Assembly (NCBI GenBank): GCA_032164245.1
Contig: JAVMKO010000003.1
Location: 82,256,390-82,320,389 of the forward strand
DNA length: 64,000 bases
From: Sternotherus odoratus
Taxonomy: Eukaryota > Chordata > Testudines > Kinosternidae
Direction: 5' to 3'
The notes beneath the pieces are model-generated. The model ran no database searches. It had not been told where the DNA came from and worked only from the letters and a program-made list of their open reading frames with translations. The position numbers and the translations under genes are program-made. Within the stretch, counting starts at the first letter, position 1. Each line of letters opens with the position of its first letter. Below, in pieces: positions 21,819 to 33,766 of the stretch.

Positions 21819-22624
21819 AAAGGCAGCAATGGGCAGACATTCTAGTGCAGCCTGGGCATCGCCGTTTTTATCATCTCTTCTTGCCTAGAGCAGTTCCAGG
21901 AGATACAATGGCAGCAACACGGGTGGCTGGCCTGCAGAAGTGTTTCTATTTGTAGCAGTGGTGCAAAACCTCCAATGGGAGAACTCCCTACCATTTTCAC
22001 AGAGGAGACCTCGCAGTCTCCACTTCAAAAGAATGTAGAGAGCATTTACTGATACAATTCGTTAATGTTCATTACAACTCACCCATTTTCATATATACGG
22101 AAGAGTAGCAATTGTCCAGCCCCGTAGCCAATTAACATATGTCTATAAAAGTGCCTCTGGAGGGCTGCTACAAAATAACCCAAGGAGCAGCTTAAAACAG
22201 CATCTCTTTTCAGGTTGCTTAGGTACAGCCCTTAACAGACAATTTTGTTTAACAAGTGAATAGAAATTCCCATCAGACAAAGCTGAGATGGCTTCTCAGA
22301 TAAGACCAAGTTGCCTTAAAACAGTTGTGCTGCCCCTTCCACAGCTGGAATTCTTAAAGACAGCGGTTTCTGTAGTGCAAACAGAATGTAAAAGAGACAA
22401 TGCCATAGATAGATGCTGTCTACACTGGGCCTCGAACCACAGCGGAAAGCAAGAGTTCAAGCTCTAGTTTTCAAACCCATGGGGCCAAGTCCTAAAGAGT
22501 AACCAAAAGCTAATATGTAACCAGAATCAAAGCAGAGAGTTACACCCGTCATGTCTGAAGGGACTGGGAATCTCCATTCAGGTGTTAAACGAGACTGTTA
22601 ATTGTTGCTCTACCCAAGGAAGTA
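21819..22624. other. unannotated sequence
   Basis: No recognisable gene or repeat. Confidence 0.35.
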
Positions 22625-22741
22625 GGATGACCAGATGTCCTAATTTTATAGGGACTGTCCTGATATTTGGGGCTTTTTTTATATAGGCTCCTATTGGCCC
22701 CTCCCCCGACCCAATTTTTCACATTTGTTGTCTCATCACCC
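22625..22741. mobile_element. TA-flanked MITE (gggtgaccag family)
   Basis: The ends 'ggatgaccagatgtcc' and the complement of a worn 'gggtgatgagac' are imperfect inverted repeats, flanked by TA at 22623-22624 and 22742-22743. The same family recurs in better shape at 32570-32688. TA duplication suggests Tc1/mariner-type mobilisation. Confidence 0.65.
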
Positions 22742-23685
22742 TACAAGGAAGTGACCTGAAAAAAGACACTGTAACTTGTTTTTCAGTTATCTTAGTTCTA
22801 ACCCTCTGGCCTTTTCACAGGAGCGTGTTCATTGGCTATAGGGCAAGACTTTTGCTAGACTTTAATTGATATGAAAAGGCAAATGGGTTTTAATACACTT
22901 TAGCTAACTGAAGTGGTGAATTATTACATGGAACCATTGGTGGCTAGTGAACATTTACAAATTAAAAAGAGAGCTGTAACTTAGTTGCTCCCTATCCAAA
23001 CTGTCAACAGAATCTACTATCTATTATTATACTCATCACAATAGCGTTCTCCTGTGGACAAGGTCTATGCGTATGCTGAGACAACGGGTAGAGAGGACAA
23101 CAAAACAAAACAGAAGGGCAGACTGGATACCAGTGAAGAGATTGTGAGTTTGGTCTAATAATGATTAACAGTTTATCCCACCTTCACTTTCTTTCCCTTT
23201 TTGAAGCCAGTGGGGCTAGTTATGTATCTAAACCTTAACACAATACTCAGGTGCTTTGTTCACCTGGGACCAGATAGCACCCAATTTTGACTTTGGATGT
23301 GTCTGTGTGACTCTTTATAGAAGTTAATGGGAGCTGCATTTACACAGTGGATCAATGGTAGAATTTGGCCCAGAGTTTGTAAAACAGTTTTGCTGTATAA
23401 TTTTGTTTTGCATCATTATGTTATGGCATTATTCCACAAGAATCATTATGTATCCAACTCATAATATGCTAAATCCTATTATCTGGAACATTGTTTTTAT
23501 CAGCAAACACTATGTGTGTGAGAGGATGTCTGTTTCACTTCATTCCTGTATTAAAAATAATTGATTTTTGCTTGGCTTTAGTACAAAGTACATAAACCTT
23601 GAATAGAACTATCTCAAAAGAGAAAGCCCTCTTTCTGCAGAATACATCCTTGTGTGTTTACATGTACTTTGAGTTCCATCCTTAC
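22742..23685. other. unannotated sequence, possibly intronic
   Basis: No recognisable gene or repeat. It would be intron if the flanking minus-strand exon is real. Confidence 0.35.
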
Positions 23686-23761
23686 CTGACTCATCACTAT
23701 TCCAGAAGGTTCTTGGATCAGGTTTAGCCAGCAGGTTTCCTTTACTACAGGACTCCTTCAT
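23686..23761 (-). CDS. candidate internal coding exon of an unrecognised host gene
   Basis: On the minus strand a pyrimidine-rich acceptor ending in tttcatag (just above 23761) precedes 76 nt. A perfect donor GTAAGG follows, read down from 23685. Only one frame is open. It starts in phase 0 and encodes 25 residues including KESCSKGNLLAKP and DPRTFWNSDES, with no low complexity. It ends in phase 1. Its start phase fits both the 27552-27601 candidate and the 61384-61599 exon. I do not recognise the protein. A 76-nt stretch is short, so chance is not excluded. Confidence 0.55.
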
Positions 23762-24169
23762 CTATGAAACAGAAGGAACAAAACAAACTGTAACAACTTC
23801 TCAAATTATTTTCAGTGTTTAAGACTGCAGCTTCCTTTCCATTCAAAATAACCCACTCAGAGGGCAATGCGAGGCTCATTTCCAGCTGTTTATAAAATCA
23901 AGGGCAAATTTGAGCAGTTGGGTACAATGATTCTTCAAACTGAAGGAACGCTTTCCCCTGCCTGACTTACAATTTCTATTTAAAATGTGCATGTTGGGCT
24001 TTACATCCTTCAGCCCAGCTCTGCTCCTTTTGCCCTGCTCAGACAGCATGAAGGGATGTCTGCAGCTTCTCAGCTGGGGAAGTTAGGGAACTATAACTGG
24101 TTTGCTGGTGCTTCCCAACCCAGCTGCTGTGATGAGCAGACCGCCCCCGGGATTTTCACTAGTTCACTA

Positions 24170-24265
24170 TAGGCTTGATTCTCTTCTCACTTAAACAGGT
24201 GTAAGACAGGAGTAGCTCCCTTAAAGCAAAAGAGTTACAGTGGTGTAAAACAGACCCAGTGGAGG
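24170..24265. repeat. ancient palindromic amniote repeat, copy 1
   Basis: The order 'gattctcttctcacttaaac', 'caggtgtaagacaggagtag', 'gagttacagtggtgtaaaac' is one I associate with a common, unnamed reptile and bird repeat that has complementary halves. It is degenerate. Related copies lie at 24415-24515 and about 58970-59095. Confidence 0.4.
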
Positions 24266-24414
24266 AAAAGTAAATCCCATGTAAATTTTCCTTCTACATC
24301 CATATCTTGATTGCCCCATGCCATATCAAAGAATACATCCTGGATTTTCTACTGCTAAATTAGTGTTTTTTCAGTAGCAGGTCACCAGAAAGGCATTCGC
24401 CTTTGTAAGTGATG

Positions 24415-24515
24415 GGGTTGATTCTCCTCTTGCACCACTTTATAAGGATAGAATTCTATTGACTTCTGTTATGTTGCTTCTGATTACAAAAGTATAAGTG
24501 GGGAGTCAGACCCAA
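24415..24515. repeat. ancient palindromic amniote repeat, copy 2
   Basis: 'gattctcctcttgcacca', 'attctattgacttctgttat' and 'aagtggggagtcagaccc' follow the same order as the 24170 copy. No coding content. Confidence 0.4.
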
Positions 24516-26594
24516 TAGTAGTTTACATTTATGTACTTTTCAGTTTCAGGGATCCCCCACTAAACATACTGAGCCACTGAAATGCATCACCCATCTCTGG
24601 GTGGGAAGCAGCAATCAGCCCAGTGAACATACTGCACAAGTCAGGAAGGAGAGTAAAATTTTTCCAGTGGTTACAGAACAAACCCTTATGATGAAAGGTG
24701 TCATGGGATCTTTAATGTCCACACTGAGCAGACAGTATCTCGTTTTTAAGGTCTGATCTTAAAGAGGCTCACACAGTTAATTGCTCAGTTTATCTACTTT
24801 GGAAAGATTAAAGGCCTAATGAGTTTGAATCTGAGGTTCCAGTGAGTCTAGAAGCTCTTTCAAATCTGGCATTCTTCAACCTGTAAGCTATTCTTCTCCA
24901 GTTTAAGAAATGTTTTCCATCAAATGACTCCCAGTACAAACTTTTCTTTGAAACTTTACCTGCCACGATATTTACATTGCATTACAAGTACAAAAGGCTT
25001 TAAAGTTGATTTGGTGGAAGATTTCCAAGGTTCTAAAACTAAAGCCCAATACCACACTGAAAGATAGGGTTCTACTTATTTGATGGGCTATTTCTGAATA
25101 TTTGTATTCCAGCCTTCAAGCACCTGATTAATTACATAAAAGAAATTTGCATTCAGGGCAGCTACAGCTCTAGTTACTGCATAATCCTGTGATTAAAGTT
25201 AATACCCAGGGTGAATATAGAAAAGAAGGAACATAGGTGGGGGGAGGAGCAGAGAGAGATCATTTTCTTTGCATAATTACGATCATGTAAGAAAACATGC
25301 ACGTTGAGACCGCTCACAAAAACATGCAAAAAACGAAGCTCACAGTACACAAGAACCTCTGCCTCTGAAAAGCATGCCTCTACGCACGTGCACCGCAAGG
25401 AATGGAAGTTCATGTCAAGGGTCGGAAACAGATGTATTTATTGCATAATGCTTATAGAAGAGCAAAGGCATGCTGATACACCAGCTGCAAAAACCCTTGC
25501 TCTGTTCCATCCAACAACTGTTTCCTTTCCACCCGCTATCTTGGTTCACATTCCATGGAGTTGGAGGCATCACAGTGACAACTCTTCAAAGTCAAGTCAG
25601 GAGTTCAGGGAAGTTTCATGAAGTATAAGCTGCAGGAATAAGTATGGCCCTACCCAATTCAATGTGTGAAGTGGAGTATAATAACAGTCTTGTTTGCTGC
25701 ACAGTGTATATATTTTGACAGTGCCGACAGTGACCTGTACCTTTTTATCCTCTACTGTACAATGCACTACCAAGGCCTCTCCAGATGTTAGATTCTAACT
25801 TTTTCCTGAATAAATGCATAAATTTTTTTGAATTGGTAGAATCCCTCCTTTTGGCTGGTCCCATTCCCACATCTAGAATATTCACACTTCAAGGGAGAGG
25901 GACTAAAGAATGAGGAATTTTACCCCATGTACTGGGACTTTCTGACTATTCAAATATAGCAGGTTACACTTGATTTCAATTACTTCTGTGTACTGAGAGA
26001 GGAATGGAGGTGGAATCTAATTTGACCTCTGTGAAATTGCCATAGAAGTGCTATACAAATAATTTTTCAATCAAGCCCATACATGGCAATAGTAATATGC
26101 TCCATCTTCAGTACTGACATATGTGACCACTACTGAACCCCAGCAATTATGCAGGATGCCTGCAACAGTGCCTTACAAATTGTTCTGTTGTATGTGAAAC
26201 ATCCCTTTCCCCGTACAGATTAGGGGGTTCATGAAGTGTTAGAGGGATGACTATTTCACTAAGGGGAACGTGTTCAGCACAGTATTCATATGAATAAGGA
26301 TTGATTCTCAGCTTGGGAGAGGAGTGAAAGAAAGAAGAAGGCATACTAGTAATCTCAGTGAATACTAATATGATAGCAAGTGTGTTTTATGAACGCTTAG
26401 CATGGTCTGGATTGTCATAGAAGGTTTGATGGCCATGAAAAGTGTCCAGTTGCAACTGGAAGCTCCCTCAGACCTTCTGAGTTGATAATAAATTGATAAT
26501 AGGTACACTGTTGGCAATCTGATCCCAGGTTATTTTTGCACCTCATTAAAAAATCAGGTTCTATGGAACTCAGAATACTCTGGGTTGCAAACTG
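24516..26594. other. unannotated sequence
   Basis: About 2 kb of AT-rich DNA with no feature I can support. Confidence 0.35.
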
Positions 26595-26726
26595 TCTAAT
26601 ATCAGGGAGGCAGCCGTGTTAGTCTGGAATTGCAGAAGTTATACAGAGTCCTGTGGCACCTTAAAGACTAACTAAAGTATTGAAGCATAAGCTTTCGTGG
26701 GCTAATACCCACTTCATCAGATGCAT
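26595..26726 (-). mobile_element. Penelope-like ribozyme unit
   Basis: This is the minus-strand counterpart of the units at 17509 and 59746. It starts at the ribozyme ('tgcatctgatgaagtggg') and ends at the 'gactaacacggctgcctccc' block. Size and content match the solo unit defined by duplications elsewhere. I could not see a clear target duplication here. Confidence 0.75.
26684..26725 (-). ncRNA. hammerhead ribozyme core, best preserved copy
   Basis: On the minus strand: CTGATGA (complement of 26714-26720), stem II GTGGGT-ATTA-GCCCAC, GAAA (complement of 26693-26696), then A-GC-TTAT-GC-T-T, which gives stem III closed by the A-U pair that precedes the cleavable base. All invariant positions are intact. 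Stem I is not obvious within the monomer. Confidence 0.7.
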
Positions 26727-27123
26727 GACTCGAAGAGCCACAAAGTGACCCTTTGTCACTTCTGTAATTTATGTAGCTTGCATAATCTTCTCTCTAAAAG
26801 ATTAAAGACTAAAGATTTAGACTCTAAAAGTCTTTAATCTTCCCTCTAACTTGATGGTGTCAGTTTTGAAACAGAAAAACTTCCAAAACAGACTCCAACG
26901 AGAAATTGAGGAACTGGAATTAATTTTCAAATAAACCAAGGGTTTAACAGAACTTGCGAATGGTTCTCTCATTACACTAATTGATTGCATTTCCCTTATT
27001 AATTTACCTTCAATAGGTGTTAAATCCTGCCTGACAGTTATCCATTTCAAAAGGTATTTTTTTCTCCTACTGATAATGGCACATCTAAATTTAACTGCCT
27101 CTTAGAATTGGTATACTAATGTA

Positions 27124-27167
27124 CATCTCTTTCTCTCTTTCTCTCTTTCTCTCTTTCTTTCTTTCTA
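27124..27167 (+). repeat. CTTT/CTCT microsatellite
   Basis: A pure pyrimidine tract of ctctttctct words, a simple repeat prone to slippage. Confidence 0.9.
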
Positions 27168-27199
27168 AATGCATCTTACTTCTGTTCCATTCTATACAT

Positions 27200-27287
27200 A
27201 CGATGAAGTGAGCTATAGCCCACGAAAGCTTATGCTGAAATAAACTGGTTAGTCTCTAAGGTGCTACAAAGTCTTCCTTGTTTTATA
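27200..27287 (+). mobile_element. Penelope-like ribozyme unit, decayed core
   Basis: 'cgatgaagtgagctatagcc', 'cacgaaagcttatgctg' and 'ggttagtctctaaggtgcta' follow the family order. The CUG of CUGAUGA is changed to ACG and stem II has a mismatch, so the ribozyme is probably inactive. Confidence 0.7.
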
Positions 27288-27551
27288 TTAACTATTGTGA
27301 GGTGTTCCGATACCACACAAGTAGATAGCTAGATGGCCCAATAGGAACTGTGTAGGGAGTGTTTACAGGATTGAGCACAGAGAATTTTACTTTGCTTTAA
27401 TTTACATTCCTGAAATGGCTAAATATTTATACACAGGATAATGATTTTTCCTTGTTCAGATCCTCTCTTTTTCGTCTTTAAAATGCACAACAATCGTTTA
27501 TCTCCACAGTGATACAGAAGAAACAAAGAGGAGTTATTAATCTTTACTCAC

Positions 27552-27601
27552 TGTTTTGGGATTTTCTTTTGCTTTCATTGAATCAATGAAAGCAAACTCA
27601 A
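27552..27601 (-). CDS. weak candidate coding exon containing a palindrome
   Basis: On the minus strand an acceptor ending gtgacacag precedes 50 nt. A donor GTGAGTAAAG follows, read down from 27551. Of three frames only phase 1 is open, encoding EFAFIDSMKAKENPKT and ending in phase 0, which matches the start of the 23686-23761 exon. The exon contains a perfect 14-bp inverted repeat (27568-27581 against 27583-27596), which weakens the coding argument. An additional 0-to-1 exon would be needed between it and 61384-61599. Confidence 0.35.
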
Positions 27602-28284
27602 CTGTGTCACCTCACAAAGGAGACTCCAGCAATTCCCAAGAAAATAAAAATAGGGGATTTTAAAATCTGTTTTATTTTATTTACTACCCATTGAACAGAA
27701 CTATCCATTAAATTATACACTGGCTATTCTATAGACACTTCAGTTTCTATGACTCCCAAATGGAAATGTCCACAAATATAAAATATATTGTGAGTACCTT
27801 TTCTTTTTCATATTTTTCCCTTTAAAAATGTTTGCATCCCGAAAGCCCTGCTTTGTGTTTGGACCTTAGTGGAGGAACATGCTTATCACAGTCAGCCCTG
27901 TGTGTTAAACCCTGGATTAGCTCTATTTTCAGATCAACAGTGTTAAACATAAAGTTCAATTTGGGTAATCAGGGCAAATTGCTTTACACCAATGACCAAG
28001 TCTTTCCCCTTTGTGCTGTTCTAGTACATTTAAGCTTTGGCAAATAACACCTTAACTTGTCAAATATTTTCAAATAATGTCCATACAATAGTCAGTTAGA
28101 CAAGAAACAAACTACAGTCTATGAGATCATAAAACATAATTTATCCATTCTCCTCAATTGTTCCATTCTTATGGAGACAAGAATGAAAGAGGGTTATTAC
28201 CCTGAAAACCTTTCCTCACTGACTACAGTGGGACTACTCCCACAAGTAAGGGTCTAGAGGATTAGGTCCTGGAATAAAAGACAG
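27602..28284. other. unannotated sequence
   Basis: AT-rich, with no recognisable gene or repeat. Confidence 0.35.
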
Positions 28285-28286
28285 TA

Positions 28287-28670
28287 CAGTAAAACCTCCA
28301 TTTAACGGACTAATTCGGGCGAGGGGGTGTCCGTTAAATCAAAAAGTCCGTTATTTAATAATTTTAAAAAATGAGCTGTCGGAGCAGCAGCCCACCCGCC
28401 ACAGGGTTGGGGCGACAGCTCTGCAGCCCACCCGCTGCTGGGACCCGGGAGGCAGCCAGGAGCCATCAGCCAGCCCACCCGGGTCCCGGCTGGTGGGACC
28501 CGGGCGGCAGCCGGGAGCCAGCCCGCCCGCTGCCTGGACCCGGGCAGCGGCCGGGAGCCGGCAGCCAGCCCGCCAGAAATGGATCAGGAATGCATCAGAC
28601 TTGCTCAGAAATTTTGTCCGTTGCATCCGAAGTCCGTTAAATCGAGGTCCGTTAAATCGAGGGTTTACTG
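28287..28670. mobile_element. pogo/Tigger-like MITE with GC-rich core
   Basis: The termini 'cagtaaaacctccatttaac' and the complement 'cagtaaaccctcgatttaac' are inverted repeats flanked by TA at 28285-28286 and 28671-28672, as in pogo/Tigger elements. Subterminal 'gtccgttaaatcgagg' occurs twice at the right end. The core (28375-28580) repeats 'cagcccacccg' and 'ggacccgggcggcagcc' words. No transposase. Confidence 0.8.
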
Positions 28671-29059
28671 TAGTGGAAAACTATGGCCTCTACTGTGCTG
28701 GAGATTAAACCATGTTAGTGCACCCACTTCTTAATCAGAGTTTAATAGGTTCTAGTCTATGTTTCTGGCCTCACTGCATAGAGACTGCAATGTTTAGGAA
28801 ATATGGTGAACTGTGATACAAAGAATCTGAATTGCATGGATTTCAATACAAACAGCTCTTGACTTCAAATGCTGATTTTAGCTTCATTTTAAAGTTTATA
28901 TATATATAGTGTTGTTTTACTTTACCTTGCTTTTGCTTGTTTTACAGGCAGAGGAAAGCTAAAAATCTGTCCTCCACAGCCCCTCAAAACCTTCATTCAC
29001 CTCTCTTCTTCCCCATGCTTACATCTGACAAAGCTCCACGCCTGTACTTGTGGGTCCTG
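28671..29059. other. unannotated sequence
   Basis: Nothing recognisable. A TA microsatellite of about six units lies near 28898-28909. Confidence 0.35.
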
Positions 29060-29584
29060 CGTTTCTTGGCGGATTTCACTAGCCTCAGTGACTAATTGCA
29101 GAAGGCAGGAGGGGGGGCCCGGGCCCGCCCTCTTCTCCGGGCTCCAGCCCAGGGACCCTAACAGTATCAGTTGAGAAGGCTGACCTTTTAACCACCAAGC
29201 ACAATACAATTCCCTGGGCTTCTTCCCCACAACAGTTCCTGCTTCTTTACTCTCCACTTCACCCTTACCTCAGGGCCTCCTTCCAAACTGCTCTCTGCTT
29301 CAATGCCTCCAAACTCCTCTCTGTTCCAATGCCTCCAAACGCCTCTCTGCTCCAAACACCCACACTGTCTGCCTGAGGCAGGGGTTTTTATTAAGGCCTT
29401 ACTTGACAGCAGGTGCTCCTAATTGCCCTGCTGCCTGCTAGAACCTTCTTAATTGACCCCAGGTGTCTAGATTGGCCTGGAGTAGCCTTTGATTGGCTAT
29501 AGGGGGAACAGAGACCTGCACATCCTGAGACTGATGTACCTGCCTTCCAGCACTCTCCTATACCCTTCAGGTCTGACTCTGTCA
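29060..29584. mobile_element. possible LTR (endogenous retroviral) sequence
   Basis: GC-richer block ending 'gactctgtcaca' at 29584, a typical CA 3' end like that of the solo LTR at 49042-49514. It contains short direct repeats ('atgcctccaaac' twice, 'ctctctg' several times) and a 'tttttattaagg' segment. I could not find the TG start or a duplication, so the boundaries are a guess. Confidence 0.35.
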
Positions 29585-29784
29585 CAGCACATAGTGCTAT
29601 TCAGCCCCAGATATGCCAGCCTCTACTGGCATATCCCAGGGCTGCTGGCTCAGCTGCTTAGGGCATGGGGAATGGATGTGTCACAGTATTGCAAAAATGC
29701 ACCAAATTCCTGCTCTGTGGGGGACCTGGAGCTGGCTGGAGTCAGTGTTTTACATGAGTGAGAGAGACTAAGGAGACGTTCAAT

Positions 29785-30013
29785 ATATCAGGGATCGATT
29801 TATCGCATCTCGGCTAGACGTGATAAATCAAGCCCCAAATCGACACCTGTATTCTACCTTGGCAGGAGAAGTAAGCAGAGTCAATGGGGGAGCCACCACG
29901 GTTGACTTGCCACCGTGAGGATGGCCAGGTAAGTTGAACTAAGATACTTTGCGTAGCTGAAGTTGTGTATCTTAGTTCGGAACCGCCCCCCCTCCCCAGT
30001 GTAGCTCAGGCCC
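29785..30013. mobile_element. Harbinger-like MITE, one end truncated
   Basis: It contains 'gggatcgatttatcgc' with a downstream complementary 'gataaatc', as in the MITE at 8451-8711. The right end 'agtgtagctcaggccc' fits the tgtagac..gccc terminus of the family. A second internal inverted pair, 'aactaagatac' against 'gtatcttagttc', lies near 29937-29978. The left terminus is not identifiable. Confidence 0.55.
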
Positions 30014-31427
30014 TTGAAACAGCTGATCTTCCCTTTAGCTTCCACCATTGGCTTTTATGGAGCCCTGATATACATGAAAGCTAACACCCCATAGTGGAAC
30101 CCGCAGAGAGTGCAAACATCTCTCTCTCACACTCCCACCTGCTGAGGATTCATCTTCCCTCAGACACAACTGCCTTTGTTGGAAAACAGGGCTGCAGTTT
30201 GCACCACCTGTACTGAAGGAGTGGAGAGGGTATGGGCAGGCTCTGAATCTATTCCATGGAATATAACTATACCTATTTAACGATATTGGTGTAGCTGATA
30301 AAATTTTCCTCAGTAGACAAAGGATTCAGCAAATCACTTATACATGTACTTTTAATGGGAATGCTTCTATGCTTAAAGTTAAATGCACAGTTAAGTGCTT
30401 GGCTGTCTACTAATAGAGACCTACTTACATGCCTACAGCTAAGCAACTGCTTAAGTGCTTTGCAGAACCCAGGCCTGAAAAATGGGTGAATTGCCCTATT
30501 CATCTCAATGGAACTTAAACCTTGAAGCCTAGTAATCTAATGATGACAATATTCATGTCAATGTTGTTAGTTATTGCACTGCTGATGATCTTAACAAAAA
30601 CATCTTGTTAATAATTGCATATTCTGTTCACTTGAAAGACATAAATAACAAGAGTACACCCAGAATACATTATCAGACCAAATACTATAGCTACTTTGTA
30701 CTAAAAGGAAAATTGTTCCTTGCAAATACTGAAACACATTCATTTGCTAAGGTTAATCTCTGTCTTCCCTGCTGCTATGTCAGGCTGCATAGAAAGCTAC
30801 ACTGTGCAATATGCAACATGAGAGTCCAGTGTTTTTTAGCTCATGGGCTGACACTATATACAAGAGTTTTGCCCTTACTTTTTAGGACAAGTAACAAGCA
30901 CCTCAAATATTTATATAGGCCACTGAATTCTGACACTTTGTTTATTCAAAATATACAACTTTATTCCTATGGATCGTCCTTTCAAGTGAATCATATGTCA
31001 GAATGTCACAGATATGTACAGACACTGGATATGCGCATTATGTTTGTGGAATGCTGGTCAGACGTGAAAAGGCTAATAACCTGGATGACTCTTACATAAC
31101 TGTAACTGGGATTTAAAGTTAAAAGTCTAATCAGATAAGCGTGGGCCGGTCACATTACTCTTGGTGCTATTGTTCACGATCTCTTAGACTCAAAAGCCTC
31201 GTTGCACTAGAAAATTGCACCATCAGAACTTGCGCCTGTTTCCAGTCTTATACCTCCACAAACGGCCTGTTTGTGCTTTCCTTAGTCAGCACTTTCTCAT
31301 GCCAAAATGCCCAATACATCATCTCCTGCCCTGTATCAACTGCCCGTCTCAAATTAAGAACAGAAATAGGTTACATTAATGTCAGCATTTGGCACCGATT
31401 ATTGCTCAAAGTGGATCCATATGTGGT
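30014..31427. other. unannotated sequence with a chance open frame
   Basis: The 164-residue open frame at 30605-31099 (+) has no conserved motif and amino-acid usage typical of translated AT-rich DNA. One or two such frames are expected by chance in six frames of 64 kb. No repeat is recognised. Confidence 0.4.
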
Positions 31428-31640
31428 ATAGGGTTGCCAACTTCCTAACTGAACAAAACTGAACACGCCTGCCCCGCCCCTTTTCTGAGGCCCTGCCCCG
31501 TGCATTCCATCCCCCACTCCCTCCATCACTCTCTCCCCTACACCCCTCAGTCAGTCACTCTTTTTCAAGGAGCTGGGGAGGGTCCCTTTTCGACCAGGTG
31601 TCCCAGCTGAAACCTGGTCCAGACACCCCTGGAGGGAGAA
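31428..31640 (+). repeat. truncated GC-rich repeat starting agggttgccaac
   Basis: The start 'agggttgccaacttcctaac' and the C-rich 'cctgccccgccccttttctg' segment resemble a common reptilian DNA-element end. A matching right terminus (agttggcaaccct) is absent, so the element is truncated. Confidence 0.4.
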
Positions 31641-31927
31641 CAGAAAATTGTCAGGTCTTTTATAAAAGCTTGTTGTGTTCTGAACTCGATGATCATTCTG
31701 AGATATGCATATAGACCATGAGTATGAATTGATGTATTTGTGTATATAGAACACTGTGTTCATAAACTTCAGCTCCACCTCGCAGCAGGGCAGTGAGCAG
31801 GCGGGGGGGGGGGGGGGAGAGAGGGTCAAGTACTTCCCAAGCTAGTTGTTTACGTGAAACCAGCTTCAAGTAACTATAGGGATGTGAAAAATCCACACTC
31901 CTGAGCAACATAATGAAGCCAACGTAA

Positions 31928-32109
31928 ACCCTGATGTAGACAGAAGAATTCTCCCATCAACGTAGCTACCAGCTCTCAGGGGGGTGGAGGATCAATACCA
32001 TGGAGGAATCCTTTCTGTCGGTGTAGGTACTGTCGCTGAAGTACTACAGCGATGTAGCTGCAGCATTGCATCAGTGCTTCTGTAGCATTTCCAGTGCAGA
32101 CAAGCCTTA
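31928..32109. mobile_element. Harbinger-like MITE, degraded
   Basis: 'ccctgatgtagacag' at the left and 'cagtgcagacaagcctt' at the right are diverged terminal repeats of the tgtctacac type. Internal 'tcaacgtagctac' and 'gcgatgtagctgc' are also typical. Non-coding. Confidence 0.5.
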
Positions 32110-32569
32110 ATCTGGAAGTGTAAAGCCTGAGGTTGTGTCTTTATTTTCTGAGTAATTTGTAGACATGTTCTTACCTTTACTATTTTGTCTTTGAACCTGT
32201 GCTTTTTCTGTTAAATAACCTTTTGGTTTATTTCATCCCAAGCAGGTCTCTGGTGTGCAAAGTGTGTGGATTGTGTGCTCCAAAGTAAGTTGGTGTCTGG
32301 GAGGCTGGTTTCACACCTGCGGGGGTGACAAACCAAAAGGGAATGATCCATGTGTCTGGTAGTTAAGAATTCAGGGAGGATGTGTTTGGGGAGACTCGGG
32401 AGTGGAAGTGTTGTGGGTATCATCCTGCAAAGAGTAACTGGGTTGCTGAGAGCCAGTGTGAGACCTAATGTGTGTGAGCTGGCTACTGGTGTCAGGGAAT
32501 TGAACCATAGTTGCACAGCATGAAGGCCCCCCAAAATTGTGACAGAACCCCTTACCAATCTGGGTGGTA

Positions 32570-32688
32570 GGGTGACCAGACAGCATGTGTGAAAAATTTG
32601 GACGGGGGTAGGGGATAATAGGAGTCTATATAAGAAAAAGACCTCCAAAGCGGGACTGTCCCTATAAAATCGGGACATCTGGTCACCC
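32570..32688. mobile_element. TA-flanked MITE (gggtgaccag family)
   Basis: 'gggtgaccaga' and its complement 'tctggtcaccc' terminate the element. TA flanks both sides (32568-32569 and 32689-32690). Internal 'cgggactgtccctataaaat' matches the copy at 22625-22741 in opposite orientation. Confidence 0.8.
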
Positions 32689-33046
32689 TAATGGGTGGTC
32701 CCCAAAACATCATGCCATGCTGTGCCACTGGTCTGAAATCTGGAAACCGCTAGACCTGCTTTCCCACTCATATAGCCTAAATTCGCTCACAATACAATGC
32801 AAAATAATTCAGCTCAAATTAGTGCAGTGCAAAGAATCCTGGGATATGCCCCCAGGGTTCTAGCGTAGCACACAAATGAGGGCAGTACCAGTGTGGATGC
32901 AATAAGTTAAGTACGATTTTGTCATGTAGCCACTGACTTCCAAGGTCCACCAACTTGAGTGGCTGCACGTGCATGACTTGTGTAGTGAAGAGCCCATCTA
33001 CTGAACAAGTTTGCTGCAGTATTTCCAGACCAGTCATCCTGGTTTA

Positions 33047-33533
33047 ACTCCACCGTTGTCTGGTCCCAAGTCCAAAATGCGAAAGGAGGAGGATTGTGCG
33101 CTGGGCTAGCAACCCGCCACATAAAAAAACACCTGCTACAGAAACACCAACAGATTTATCGAAATGTCTTCTCATCATGGGGGATCAGATGAGGATGAAG
33201 GCAGTAATGCCTGATATGACGAGGAGGGATGAAAGCCGAAAGGAAATTTCTCTTCTGATGCAGTCCCTGGTGAAACCCAAACAACAGGTGAGAGTAGCTG
33301 CGTGGAACGTAAGACACCAGACACCCTAAGATAGCCCTAAGATGGACTCCACCTGGGAAGCGTAAGCGAGGTAGACCAATGGGTACCTGGAGAAGAACTG
33401 TGGAAGAGGAACTGCAGATGATAAACAAAACGTGGAATGAAATCAGCTGGCTTGCCCAAGATCGAGAGGCATGGAGGAGATTTGTTGGTGCCTTATACTC
33501 CAGCGGGAGTGAAGAGGATTGATGATAATGATG
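33047..33533 (+). mobile_element. internally deleted APE-type non-LTR retrotransposon (RTE/Proto2-like)
   Basis: An 11-bp duplication catcctggttt (33035-33045 and 33534-33544) brackets an insertion of about 488 bp that begins 'actccacc' and ends in a 'gattgatgataatgatg' tail. The short retained coding parts are the very start of the AP endonuclease (RVAAWNVR) joined to the far C-terminus of the polyprotein (PPGKRKRGRPMGTWRRTVEE to WLAQDREAWRRFVGALYSSG). The reverse transcriptase and most of the endonuclease are missing. The same architecture occurs at 44278-44968. It must have been moved in trans by an intact relative. Confidence 0.75.
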
Positions 33534-33766
33534 CATCCTGGTTTGTGTGCATGCAGCTCACCTCATCCACACACAGTCCCCGGCAATGGCTTCTGGGCCT
33601 GTGGATTGTTGTGTCTATTCTACAGTTCTAGGCACAATTCCCTGGATCTCCACTAGAGCAAATGCATCAAGTCAATGGTATTTAACAGACTTGTTTACAC
33701 CTGTTCCTTCTTTTTGATTTTCCCACTTCAGATATTTATGTTCTGCGCAAAATCCACATATGAATA

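Noticed and set aside
30605..31099. 164-residue open frame on plus strand
   Set aside because: No motif or family resemblance, composition of random AT-rich sequence, and a length expected once or twice by chance in six frames of 64 kb.
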